From Streptomyces sp. TG1A-60 (lineage in GTDB: Bacteria > Actinomycetota > Actinomycetes > Streptomycetales > Streptomycetaceae): DNA of 64,000 bases. The translations under genes were made by a program, and so were the position numbers. This document shows, one piece after another, positions 44,542-53,887 of the stretch. The stretch lies in contig NZ_CP147520.1 in assembly GCF_037201975.1 (NCBI RefSeq), positions 1,550,001 through 1,614,000 of the forward strand, written 5' to 3'. How positions within the stretch are numbered: the first letter of the stretch is position 1; each line of letters opens with the position of its first letter. The notes under the pieces were generated by a model. It searched no databases and had not been told where the DNA came from. It saw nothing but the letters and a program-made list of their open reading frames with translations.

Positions 44542-46058
44542 GACCCGTCCCCCTTCTCCTCGACGACGCCGTCACCCCGCTGCCCGTCGGCGCCGACCGT
44601 GGGCGCCACATGGAGTCGGAACCCCGGGGCCTGACGGGTCGGCCACCCCAGGGCGAAATCGGGAGGCCTGCCGCCCGGTGCGACGAGCGCGGCCACGGGG
44701 ATGCGCTCGGCGGTGCGCAGGATGCCCTCCCGGGTGGCGTTAGCGTTGTTGCCGTGGGTGTGGGCGGAGGCGCAGCCGGCGTAGTACGCGATGGGGATGG
44801 AGAAGTCACCGGTCAGCAGGCAGGGCGGCCGTACGCCGAGGCGCCGTAGTTCGGCGGCGGTGCGGTCCCAGTTGCGATGGGACGCGGTGCTGCGCTCGAC
44901 GGTGCGCGTCAGCACCACGAACTGCACCGCCAGATGCCCGACGAGCCCCAGCACCACGACCGCCCCGACGACGGGCCGCCACGCCCCGCCCGGCCCCGTG
45001 ACGAGGTCGAGCAGCGCGTCGGCGACGGGAAGCGCGAGCAGGGCGTACGCGGGCAGCATGAAACGGGGCGCGGCGTATCCGATCAGGAACAGGTACGGGA
45101 CGGCGGCCGTGGTGGCGCAGACCAGCAGCACCGATGTGGCTGTCGCCCTCCCGGCCCGGAGCGCGACGGCCAGCGCGAGCGCGGCCAGCACCGGCAGCAC
45201 GAACCACCACGCGATGACCGCCGGGTTCGGCAGATCGCCGGTGCACGGACGGCACAGCGTGCGCCCCACCAGACTGCGCAACTGATCGTCGACCGCGATG
45301 TTCCAGCCCAGCCCGCCCTGAATCCGGGACGCGTCCGCCAGCCGCTGTGCCAGCCCGCCGTACTGGGCGTACGCCTCGACGACCCACGCCCCCGCCCCGG
45401 TGCCCAGCCCGGCCGCCATCGCCACGAGCAGCCGGGGCCGGCGCCACCGTCGTGCGCCGACCAGGAGCGCGAACAGCGGAAGGGTCACCCACACCGCGTC
45501 CGTGGGCCGCATCCAGGCCATCAGCGCGGTGCCGGCGCCCGCCCCCCACAACGCCGCCCGGTCCGAGGGATCGTTCCGCACCCGGAGAAAGCACCCCGCG
45601 CAGCCGAGCGCGCCGAACGCGACCCAGTGGTTGGGCATGGCCTGCGGCCCGTAGAAGAGGGTCATCCACAAGGACGCGAACAGCGCGCCCCCGAGCGCCA
45701 GCACCCGTACCGGGAACAGTCCCCGCCAGACGCGCAGCGCGAGGTAGAGCCCCAGACCGGACAGCACCGCCAGATAGACCCGCAGCAGGACGGTGGACGA
45801 GGACCACGCCGCGATCGGCGCGACCAGCAGCGGCACCCCGCGGGCGCGTGGCGCGCTGAAGAACGCCGCCGGCGCCTGCGGGCTGACCTGGCTGACGTAC
45901 ACCGTCTCGTCCCAGCCGAGCCCCATCCCCGGTGGTACGAGCAGGAGTTGGGCCAGGGTGAAAGCGCCCGCCACGGCGGCGACGGGCGCGAGGAACGGCG
46001 CGGCCCGCACGGCCACGGGCGTGACGACCGGCGCGGCGTCCGAAGAGCTGATCCGCAT
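44487..46058 (-). CDS. Multi-pass membrane glycosyltransferase (GT39/ArnT-like)
   Basis: About 523 residues with some ten TM helices. The first extracellular loop GLGWDETVYVSQVSP carries the acidic DE pair expected of polyprenyl-phosphate-dependent GT-C enzymes. A C-terminal periplasmic part begins after TRTVERSTASHRNWDRTAAELRRLG. ATG 46058 has a GGGGATGG ribosome site. It transfers a sugar from a lipid carrier, acceptor unknown. AT-rich TATAAAAGG upstream (46099-46107) may be its promoter. Confidence 0.85.
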   Translation of the reverse strand: MRISSSDAAPVVTPVAVRAAPFLAPVAAVAGAFTLAQLLLVPPGMGLGWDETVYVSQVSPQAPAAFFSAPRARGVPLLVAPIAAWSSSTVLLRVYLAVLSGLGLYLALRVWRGLFPVRVLALGGALFASLWMTLFYGPQAMPNHWVAFGALGCAGCFLRVRNDPSDRAALWGAGAGTALMAWMRPTDAVWVTLPLFALLVGARRWRRPRLLVAMAAGLGTGAGAWVVEAYAQYGGLAQRLADASRIQGGLGWNIAVDDQLRSLVGRTLCRPCTGDLPNPAVIAWWFVLPVLAALALAVALRAGRATATSVLLVCATTAAVPYLFLIGYAAPRFMLPAYALLALPVADALLDLVTGPGGAWRPVVGAVVVLGLVGHLAVQFVVLTRTVERSTASHRNWDRTAAELRRLGVRPPCLLTGDFSIPIAYYAGCASAHTHGNNANATREGILRTAERIPVAALVAPGGRPPDFALGWPTRQAPGFRLHVAPTVGADGQRGDGVVEEKGDGSQETPAAKPSLTLSKTGR

Positions 46059-46632
46059 GACCCATCCCCTGAACTCGGGCAAAAAGCCTGTAAAGCTATA
46101 AAAGGATGAGATATTCGCTATCGATCGCCGATACGGCGCACCGGCCCACGAGCCCCCCTCACCCGCCCGGCCCAGCACCGCGGTGAACGGCTACCACCGG
46201 CCCACGCGCGGTTCCCTCACCCGGTTCGGGGTACCCGTCCCGCATCCGGAGCGGGTCGTGCACGCGGTGCCGGACCACAGCCGCGAAGATCGGCCGACAG
46301 CCAGGGAGCGCCCGGGCCATCGGCCACGCCGTGTACACCGCCTCGAACCGGCGGACGGAACGTGGGGCGCGCCACTTCCGGAACGTCAGCGTCCGTCCTG
46401 GTCCGTACGGGTGGTCGCGCCCTCACCCACGTGCCGGGCACCGCCCGGATCCGGAGACCGCCCCACATGCGCGGTGACGCCGTTTGTCCCACGGCTCACT
46501 CGTCCACCAGGATTCCCTCCTCGTCCGGCGACCCGTGGCGCGGTGGACTACCTTGGGGCGTGAACAGCCGAGCGGCCCACGTCTACCCAATTCTTGCCAC
46601 ATGAAGCCAGAACGGCTGAGCAGCTACTAGGA
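46059..46632. other. Intergenic region, no gene
   Basis: Divergent promoters for the glycosyltransferase and the alpha/beta hydrolase should lie here. Open frames are Arg/Pro-rich and unsupported. Confidence 0.45.
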
Positions 46633-46668
46633 GCGGGACCTCCCATGCGCAATGCTGGGAGGTCCCGC
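46633..46668 (+). promoter_or_regulatory. Perfect 13-base hairpin in the leader of the hydrolase gene
   Basis: GCGGGACCTCCCA and TGGGAGGTCCCGC enclose a 10-base loop, ending 39 bases before the GTG start. It may be an attenuator or a terminator of an upstream leader transcript. The stem contains GGGAGG, which could mimic a ribosome site. Confidence 0.6.
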
Positions 46669-46707
46669 GCTTCCAGTCCACAGCCGCTGGCAACGGGAGG
46701 GCATCGG

Positions 46708-47646
46708 GTGGTCAAGACAGTGAAGACACCGTCCGGGCGGACGATCGCCTACGAGACATGGGGCGATCCCGACCCGGAAGCACATCCGGTGTTTCTGCTG
46801 CACGGAACTCCCGGAAGCCGACTCGGCCCGCGACTGCGCACCTTCGATCTGCACAAGCTCGGCGTGCGCCTCATCGCCTACGACAGGCCGGGGTACGGCG
46901 GCTCCGACCGCCAGGAGAAACGCACGGTCGTCGACGCGGCCGAGGACGTCGACGCCATCGCCCAGGACCTGGACCTCAAGCAGTACTCCGTGGTGGGCAG
47001 ATCGGGCGGCGCGCCCCACGCGCTGGCCTGCGCGGCCAAGAACATCGGCAGCCAGGTGGTGAGTGTCGCCGCGCTGGTCTCCCTCGCCCCGCCGGACGCC
47101 GACGACGACGGACTGGACTGGCTCAAGGGGATGTCGCAATCCAACGCGTCGACCTACGACCTGCTCGACCGCCACGCCCCCGACGTGACCGAACTGGGTG
47201 CGCTGCTGGCACGCAACGCCGAGACGATCCGTCGCGATCCCACCGTGTTCCTCGCGTCCCTGCGGCAGGAGATGCCGAACGTGGACCGGGTGATCGTCGA
47301 GGACGCCGGAATCCGCCAGCACCTCCTCGTCAACTACCTCTCCGCGGTGGGCCGGACGCAGGAGGGCGAGGGCTCGGCGGTCGATCCGCGCGCGCCCATG
47401 GGCTGGGTGGACGACCTGGTCGCGTTCCGCACGCACTGGGGGTTCGACCTCAAGGAGATCGACGGTTCGGTGCCGGTGATGCTCTGGCACGGCGAGCGCG
47501 ACGTCTTCGCCCCGGTCGCCCATTTCCACTGGCTGGCCAGGAAGATCCCCTCGGCCAAGGCCGTACTGCAGCCGTCCGCGGCCCACTTCGCGGCGCTGCC
47601 CGCCCTGCCCCAGGTGCTCGCCTGGGCTCGCGACAAGGCCGGCTGA
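46708..47646 (+). CDS. Alpha/beta hydrolase
   Basis: A 312-residue cytosolic hydrolase from GTG 46708 (VVKTVKTPSGRTIAYETWGD), with GGGAGG before it. HGTPGSR oxyanion loop, nucleophile elbow VVGRSGGAPHA (Ser), Asp in HGERDVFAP, His in PSAAHFAAL. Typical of small esterases and haloalkane-dehalogenase-like proteins. The gene is convergent with fxsT, from which a terminator separates it. Confidence 0.88.
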   Translation: MVKTVKTPSGRTIAYETWGDPDPEAHPVFLLHGTPGSRLGPRLRTFDLHKLGVRLIAYDRPGYGGSDRQEKRTVVDAAEDVDAIAQDLDLKQYSVVGRSGGAPHALACAAKNIGSQVVSVAALVSLAPPDADDDGLDWLKGMSQSNASTYDLLDRHAPDVTELGALLARNAETIRRDPTVFLASLRQEMPNVDRVIVEDAGIRQHLLVNYLSAVGRTQEGEGSAVDPRAPMGWVDDLVAFRTHWGFDLKEIDGSVPVMLWHGERDVFAPVAHFHWLARKIPSAKAVLQPSAAHFAALPALPQVLAWARDKAG

Positions 47647-47664
47647 CCACCAGCGCCCCCGCGC

Positions 47665-47699
47665 GTGCGGCCGTTGCCGGATCACGGCACCGGCCGCAC
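47665..47699. terminator. Bidirectional terminator between hydrolase and fxsT
   Basis: GTGCGGCCGTTGCCG and CGGCACCGGCCGCAC pair at 14 of 15 positions around a 5-base loop, between two convergent stops (47646, 47729). Confidence 0.8.
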
Positions 47700-47728
47700 C
47701 GCCGCAGCGGACTGCCGCGACGCACCGG

Positions 47729-50700
47729 CTAGATCGGGTGCGGTTCCAGGTCGAGACAGCTGAGGTTCCACTCCTGGAGGGCCAGCACACGGGGGTGCTC
47801 CCTGCCGATGCGCTTGCTGAGCGCGGCCAGCGTGTCGTTGTGCCTCTTGCGGGCCTCGTCGGCTCGGCCCAGTCGGCTCAGGACGACCGCGTGGTTGCCC
47901 ACACAGGTCAGCGCCGACGGGTGAGTGGGCTCAAGAACCTCCTTGAGCAGTTCGAAGGCCTCGAAGCTGGTCGTACGGGCTGCTTCCCACTCGCCGAGCG
48001 CCGCCTCCGCGACGGCGAGGTTCGCACGGCAGATGAGTACATAGGGATGGTGCTCGCCGTTGAGGACGCGGAACCTCTCCTGCGACTCCCGCAGTGACTC
48101 CCGTGCCTCGGCGGCCACTTCGGGACGGATGGACTCGAGGTCGCCGAGCAGCAGGACCGCGTGGTTGACCGCGCAGGCCACGGTCTGGGAGTGGCCTTCC
48201 CCCAGGCTGTCCCTGAGGTCGCCCCGGACCCTGCGGATCAGGGTCAGGGCCTCGTCGACACGGCCCTGTGCGGCCATGTCTCCGGCAAGGCTCATCTCCA
48301 GCAGCAGCCGCTCCGAGGCCGATCCCTTCTCCCCCTCGGGCGTGCTTCTCAGCACATGGCGCACCAGTTCCTCGGCCTCCGCCGCCCGGCCCGCCCGGCG
48401 CAGCGAACCGGCCAGGCCCTTGGCCGTGTTGAGCACGGTCGGCGAACCCTGGGTGAGGCGAGGATTGCGCAGACAGCGCTCGTAGGCGCGCTTCAGCAGC
48501 GTGACGGACTCCTCGTAGTCACCGCAGTCACGCAGGTCACGGCCCAGGTTCACGGCCGACTCGATCGTCAGAGGGTGATCGTGGAGCTGGATCGCCTCCC
48601 GCAGCTCCAGCGTCCTGCGGTCGAGATCGCGGGCTCTGTGGTAGTCACCGGAGAGCCTCAGGGCGACGGCGAGGTTGTTGGCCGCGCTGAGGGTGCGTGC
48701 GTGGTCCTCGCCGTAGATCTGCTCGTACCTCTGGTACGTCTCCTCGTCGTAGCGCAGAGCCTCCGTCAGCCGGCCCAGACCTCTCAGGTCGGCCGCGATG
48801 CTGCTGGTGGTCATGAGGATGTGCTGGTCGTCCACGTCGTCGAGTACGGCGAGCTGGCGCTCCAGGACTTCCTGGTCCAGGGAGAGGGACTCCTCGTATC
48901 TGCCCTGGGCGCGCAGGATGTTGGCGATCTGGAAGCGCATGTGCAGCGTCCAGCGTTCGTCCGGGGAGCCGTCCGCGGACCAGGCGGCCACCCGTCGGGA
49001 GCTGTAGTCCATGGCCTGGGCCAACTCGCCCCGGCGGCGCAGTTGGCGCACCCGGTCGACGAAGAGTTCCTTGATGCCCTCGTCGGGAGCGGTCTCGGCC
49101 CACGGTGTGCCGAGATGTGGCCAGATGATGCGGTACTTCTCCCAGGTGTTGGGGTTCTCGGGGTCGTCCCCGCTCGGCCTGGCCGCGATCAGCGAGCGGT
49201 AGACGACCTCTTGCGCCGCCTCGCGCTCCGCCTCGGTCATCTCCTCCCGCATGGCGATCTGCATCATGCGGTGCACGGTCACGCTCCGCGCCTTGCGGTC
49301 CACCGTGACCAGGGAGAACTTGCTCAGCTCCTTGTACGCGCGGGAGACGATGCGCACCCCGCCCAGCGCCCGGGAGACCTCGAAGCCCTCCAGCAGGTCC
49401 ATGGAGATCGGCTCGGGGCTGTAGTACGAGCAGATCTGCAGCAGCCTCACCGCTGCCGGGAAGTTCTCCTTCAGCTGCCCGAGGGCGAACTCCCAGGTGT
49501 TGGTGCTGGACTTGACGACCTCCCCGACCGTGTCCGCGGCCGGGGCCCCGGTGGCCTGGGGCTGGAGCTGCTTGATGTAGCTGCGGACGTCGACCCTGGT
49601 CTGCTCGATGTAGGCCGCGGCCCGTTCGATGGCGATCGGCAGGTCGCCCAGGGCGTCCGCGATCTGGTCGGCCTCCGTCCAACCGCAGTCGGGCAGACGG
49701 CTGTGCAGGTGGGTGATGCTCTCGTTCCGCTCGAACACGGGGACGTCGACGATGTCCACGAAGCGGCCCCAGCCCTCGGAACGCTGGCTGGTGATCAGGA
49801 TGTGTCCGGTCCGACCGTCCATCATGAACTCGGGGAGGTAGTCCGCCTCCGTGACGTTGTCCAGGATCAGCAGCCAACTACCGTAGGGATCACCCTGGTT
49901 GAGGGTCTCGTACACCGTCTTGGCCGTGTCGGTCGGATTCGTCCGCTCCGGCAGACCGAGCCTCTCGGCCATGCCCGCGTACTGCTCGACGGCCAGGATC
50001 TGCTGTTCGGCCTGGATGTGCCAGACGACGTCGTAGTCGCTCTTGTAGCGGTACGCGAACTCCTGGGCCAGCAGCGTCTTGCCCACCCCGCCCATGCCCT
50101 TGAGCACGAGGGCACGGGTGTCCTCCTTCCACAGCTTCTCCCGGATGCCTTCCAGGAGTTCTGTACGGCCGGTGAAGGACGAGGTGCGCAGCGGGACCGA
50201 GAAGACCGGCGGCTCGGCCCCCGGATAGCGCGGCACCCTCCGCTCGCCGCCCGTGAAGTGGCTGTGGGCCAGGGACTCCGCCGTCCTGCCGAAGCTGCTC
50301 AGCAGCGCCTCACGGCCCACCTCGCCGGTGTAGCAGCGGGTCATGTCGGCGAGCTGTTCGGTGAAGGGCGCGTCCAGCGACAGCTTCCGGTCTACCTGCA
50401 TCGAGACCAGCTGATGGGCCCGCCGGTCGCCCTCCGCGTAGACCGCCTCCCAGGTCGTGCGGAAGCGGGACGACCTGAGGTAGGCCTTGGAGAAGACGAC
50501 CAGGGTGTGCGATGCCGACTCGACGCCGCGTTCGATCTCCTCCCTCAGCAGGGTTCCCTCGGTCGTGCCCTCCTGCGCGAGGTGCACCTTGAAACCGGAC
50601 TGCTCCAGGACCGCGCCCGCCCAGTTGGCCCAGCTCCGGTCCTGCGGGACGAAACTGACGTACACGTCGGAGATGCGCGGCGGGCGGTGGCGGGTGTACC

Positions 50701-51721
50701 GGTCCAGGGTGTCGCGACGCAGCGACTCGTCCATACGGGGCATGGACTCGACCTGGCCGTCCGTGATGACCGTGGTGAGTCTTTCGTAGGCGGCGAGCAG
50801 GCTCTTGGGGTCACCGGGCTGCTCGCGGAACGGGGCGAGCGTCTCCTCGTAGGAGTAGATGGGCCGGTAGGGGATCTCCACGCTGCCCCAGTAGTCCTCC
50901 GGGTCCCGGTCGGTGATGTGCTTGCGCACGATCCGGTCGAAGCGGTACTGGATCTGCCCCCGGGCGGCGTCCAGCCGGTCCGCCTCGGCGTTCTCCACCC
51001 TCATGGGGACGGGCAGGATCCGGATGTCCCGGTTGCCGTACATCCCGTCGATGCGTTCGGCGACGCCGGCCGCGCCCTCGATGCTCTGGCTGCTCGGGGT
51101 GAAGCAGGTGACCAGCGTGTGCGGCAGATTGACGGTGCAGATGTCGGAGATGTCGTTGAGGCCGGTACGGCTGTCGATGAGGACGTAGTCGAAGTTCTCG
51201 ACGAACTCGCGCTTGAGCCCTTCCAGGAACCGGGTGGCCAGGGGGCCGTCCATGAAGGGCTTCCAGTCGAACTGCGAGAAGGCCGAGAGATAGCCCTTGT
51301 TCTTCGTGCCGGCCGGGAGGTAGTAGAGCTGGCCGCCCGCGGGGAAGTCCCAGTCGACCTGGATGAGGCAGCTGTTGAGGGAGATCCCGTCGGCAGCCCA
51401 GGAGTCGACCCCGGAAGCCGGTGCCTCGGAACCCGGTTCGATCTGACGCCCCTGCTCCATGAAGTTCGAGGTCTGGAGCATCAACTGCGTGGAACGGCTT
51501 ACCAGTTCGAGGACGCCCGGGGTGGTGCGCAGCTGACCGTCGCTCAGGAAGGGGTGCAGGAAGCGGTCCAGGCCCGGCGCGTCGAGATCCCAGTCGACCA
51601 CCAGGACGCTCTTGCCCGAGGAGGCCAGGATCCAGGCCGTGTTGGCGAGCGCCATCGTCCGCCCCGTACCGCCCTTGTACGAGTAGAACGTGATGATCCT
51701 GCCAGCATCCTCGCCGGTCAT
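47729..51721 (-). CDS. fxsT: FxsT: ParA-like / TIR / STAND-NTPase / TPR protein of the FXSXX-COOH system
   Basis: A 1330-residue multidomain protein. Residues 16-22 KGGTGRT are a deviant Walker A of a MinD/ParA-type ATPase (VLVVDWDLDAPGLDRFL follows). A TIR-like domain covers about 350-480 (ISDVYVSFVPQDRSWANWAGAVLEQSGF, SSRFRTTWEAVYAEG). An NB-ARC P-loop (LKGMGGVGKTLLAQEF) is near residue 545, with LLILDNV as Walker B. From about 900 to the end are TPR repeats with LGEGHSQT/YGEDHARTL spacing. This is the signalling arm of FXS loci. Its ATG overlaps the fxsC stop (ATGA). The role of the system is unknown. Confidence 0.92.
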   Translation of the reverse strand: MTGEDAGRIITFYSYKGGTGRTMALANTAWILASSGKSVLVVDWDLDAPGLDRFLHPFLSDGQLRTTPGVLELVSRSTQLMLQTSNFMEQGRQIEPGSEAPASGVDSWAADGISLNSCLIQVDWDFPAGGQLYYLPAGTKNKGYLSAFSQFDWKPFMDGPLATRFLEGLKREFVENFDYVLIDSRTGLNDISDICTVNLPHTLVTCFTPSSQSIEGAAGVAERIDGMYGNRDIRILPVPMRVENAEADRLDAARGQIQYRFDRIVRKHITDRDPEDYWGSVEIPYRPIYSYEETLAPFREQPGDPKSLLAAYERLTTVITDGQVESMPRMDESLRRDTLDRYTRHRPPRISDVYVSFVPQDRSWANWAGAVLEQSGFKVHLAQEGTTEGTLLREEIERGVESASHTLVVFSKAYLRSSRFRTTWEAVYAEGDRRAHQLVSMQVDRKLSLDAPFTEQLADMTRCYTGEVGREALLSSFGRTAESLAHSHFTGGERRVPRYPGAEPPVFSVPLRTSSFTGRTELLEGIREKLWKEDTRALVLKGMGGVGKTLLAQEFAYRYKSDYDVVWHIQAEQQILAVEQYAGMAERLGLPERTNPTDTAKTVYETLNQGDPYGSWLLILDNVTEADYLPEFMMDGRTGHILITSQRSEGWGRFVDIVDVPVFERNESITHLHSRLPDCGWTEADQIADALGDLPIAIERAAAYIEQTRVDVRSYIKQLQPQATGAPAADTVGEVVKSSTNTWEFALGQLKENFPAAVRLLQICSYYSPEPISMDLLEGFEVSRALGGVRIVSRAYKELSKFSLVTVDRKARSVTVHRMMQIAMREEMTEAEREAAQEVVYRSLIAARPSGDDPENPNTWEKYRIIWPHLGTPWAETAPDEGIKELFVDRVRQLRRRGELAQAMDYSSRRVAAWSADGSPDERWTLHMRFQIANILRAQGRYEESLSLDQEVLERQLAVLDDVDDQHILMTTSSIAADLRGLGRLTEALRYDEETYQRYEQIYGEDHARTLSAANNLAVALRLSGDYHRARDLDRRTLELREAIQLHDHPLTIESAVNLGRDLRDCGDYEESVTLLKRAYERCLRNPRLTQGSPTVLNTAKGLAGSLRRAGRAAEAEELVRHVLRSTPEGEKGSASERLLLEMSLAGDMAAQGRVDEALTLIRRVRGDLRDSLGEGHSQTVACAVNHAVLLLGDLESIRPEVAAEARESLRESQERFRVLNGEHHPYVLICRANLAVAEAALGEWEAARTTSFEAFELLKEVLEPTHPSALTCVGNHAVVLSRLGRADEARKRHNDTLAALSKRIGREHPRVLALQEWNLSCLDLEPHPI

Positions 51722-53057
51722 GGCCTGCCCTCCACGCGACGTCCGTCGCTCGATGCCCCGTCGTCCCGTCCGGCGACGGGCCGCCCGGGCAGGTCCGCAC
51801 CGGATTCCGGAACATCCCGGGCGCCTGTCCCGCTCCGGGACAATTGCGAATGAATGTACCGCAGATAGCGAATCTTGGTTGCCTCGGCCAGCTCACCGAA
51901 CCAGCGGGTGAAGACATCCGCCCCGGCGAGACCACGGACCGCTTCCTGTTCCCCGGCCCGGCCCTCGCTGAGGAAGCGCGGAAAGTTCGCCGCCAGCAGC
52001 CCACGCAGCCGATCGGACTGCTCCTTGGTCTGCAGATCGTCGCCCGCCAGGGTACTCAGCACCGCCGTCCACGGACGCCGGGCCCTGTCGAACTCCCGTG
52101 CCTGGCTTGCCATTCGGGGATTCTCCAGCGCCCAGGGGTCCACCACCAGGATCCAGGGGGCCGTCGGGATCTCCGTGCTCCTCAGCTCCGCCTGCGTCTT
52201 GTGAAAGGGCAGCACGGTGGGCTCGAAGCCGAGATTGCGGGCCAGGGCCTCCATCTGTTCGACCAGGGGACCCACTGCCTGCCCGTAGGGCCGCCAGTCG
52301 TCGACACGTGGTCCGTAGCGTGTGTTGTCCCGGCCTACCGGTAACTGTTCCTCGGTCGGGGCGAGCACCGTGATGTGCAGCGGGGAGGCGAAGGGAGGGT
52401 CGGCGAAGGCGTCGTCCAGCCCGGCCAGCGTCACCGGCTCGGGCACCCTCCCCCGCCGGCGGGCGTCCGCGGCTGCCCGGGCACCGTGGCCGCCTGGTCG
52501 ACGATGCGCTGGGCGAGCCAGTCGGTCACCTGGGCGACCTGGGAGGCGACCTGGGCCGCCGCGTGCTCGTCCTCCGGGTCCGGCCGTTCGGTCAGGTCGA
52601 GCAGCTGGTCCAGCAGCCGGTGCAGCCCCACGGAGGCGTAGTTCTCGGCTGCCTCGCCCATCCCTTCCGGCACCTCGGGGTACTGCTCCTTTACCCTCTT
52701 GGGCAGCGACGTGGGCGAGTACGGGGTCCACAGCACCGGGACGATGCTCGGCCTTGCGCCCTGAGCGGCCCCCTGGGTGACGGCGGTCCACTGGCGCCCG
52801 CACTGCGGGTTGCTGAAGTACCTTTTCGAGTACAGCGGAACGAAGACCTGGCAGTCCAGAAGCGCCTTGATCGACCTTTCCCCGGGGGCACCGGGCCGCT
52901 CGACGTAACCCGCCTCCTCCCGTGACACTCGCGCGTGCCGCGCCACTTTCGCGCACAGTTCGTCGAAGAACTGGAAAACCAGACGATTGGGGTCCTGCGA
53001 AATGTCCCGGTGTCGGGGAGCAGGGACCCGCGCATAGCTCATGAAGAACATCGGCAT
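51718..53057 (-). CDS. fxsC: FxsC: TIR-like protein of the FXSXX-COOH system, frameshifted
   Basis: The N-terminal TIR-like domain (MPMFFMSYARVPAPRHRDIS, KALLDCQVFVPLYSKRYFSN) ends around residue 195. The frame then closes in a Gly/Pro tail near 52431. One frame over, RVPEPVTLAGLDDAFADPPF then HITVLAPTEEQLPVGR continues the conserved FxsC C-terminal domain to 51718. The shift lies near 52480-52490 (TGCCCGGGCAG). The usual CGREW of TIR helix reads CGRQW, so the Glu of NADase TIRs is Gln. If the shift is real, only a TIR fragment is made. Confidence 0.85.
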
Positions 53058-53061
53058 CCCG

Positions 53062-53718
53062 CTATTCCCCCTCGAAGACGTTCCGGAGGTCTTTGAACAG
53101 CTCCACGTCGCACGGTTCAAGCCTGGTCTGCTGAGCCACGTTGACGATCATCTGGGCGAGTTCCCACACGATGCTGCGGTACTTGGCGTGGCGGCCCGCC
53201 TGCTTCAGTCCGTAGAGACCGGACTGCAGGTAGTCCTTACCCAGATCGGGGTGGGCGTACTGCACCTTCGCCGCCACGGGCGGCAGTGTCAGATGCTGTG
53301 TCCCCACCCAGAGGACGGGGATGATCGCGTTACCCGTGTACGGCCGGGTACGGAGCTGTTCCTCCTGACGCCGCGCGAAGGCGTCCCATTCCCTTCCGCA
53401 CCATTCCCGCCTGAAGTACCGGCTGTTGTAGATAGGTACGAAGACCCGGCAGGTGGCCAGGGCCTGTTTGAGTCTGTTCTCCCAGTCGGCGCCGACCCCC
53501 ATGCGCTGGTCGAGGAATCCGGGCGATTCCTCTCCGTCGTGGTCGGTCAGCTGCATGATGGCGCTGCATAACTGGCCGTGGAACTGCTCCAGCGCCACAT
53601 CCGACTGGTCTTTCCTCGGCCGTTCCCCCGTCATAGGGGTCCGGGCATAGCTCATGAAGAACACATACGGATCGGAGGAAACCGTCGACCGGGTCGCCTC
53701 AGAAGCCGGATGAATCAT
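53062..53718 (-). CDS. Second TIR-like protein of the FXS locus
   Basis: A 218-residue TIR-like protein resembling the FxsC N-terminal domain: PYVFFMSYARTP, RLKQALATCRVFVPIYNSRYFRREWCGREWDAF, IPVLWVG. It keeps the REWCGRE glutamate lost in FxsC. It lacks the FxsC C-terminal domain and instead ends in a short helical tail (LFKDLRNVFEGE). Four bases separate its stop from the fxsC start. A duplicated TIR partner may indicate a two-subunit effector. Confidence 0.87.
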   Translation of the reverse strand: MIHPASEATRSTVSSDPYVFFMSYARTPMTGERPRKDQSDVALEQFHGQLCSAIMQLTDHDGEESPGFLDQRMGVGADWENRLKQALATCRVFVPIYNSRYFRREWCGREWDAFARRQEEQLRTRPYTGNAIIPVLWVGTQHLTLPPVAAKVQYAHPDLGKDYLQSGLYGLKQAGRHAKYRSIVWELAQMIVNVAQQTRLEPCDVELFKDLRNVFEGE

Positions 53719-53887
53719 GGACTCGCCTTTCCCCTCCCCCGTCGCCCACCTCGGGTCTCCCAGCCCCGAGCATCACAGCCGGATCTCGTCCGGGATCCAT
53801 TGGAACGCGAAAACCACCGCGGGTGCCAGGGGTCGGCCGGAGCAAGTTGTACCGGACACCGGTGCGCTGAACGTGAGTTGTCCGCCA

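Noticed and set aside
48161-51853. 1230-codon plus-strand frame opposite fxsT
   Set aside because: Mirror of the fxsT coding strand with Val/Gly/Arg-rich, domain-free translation.
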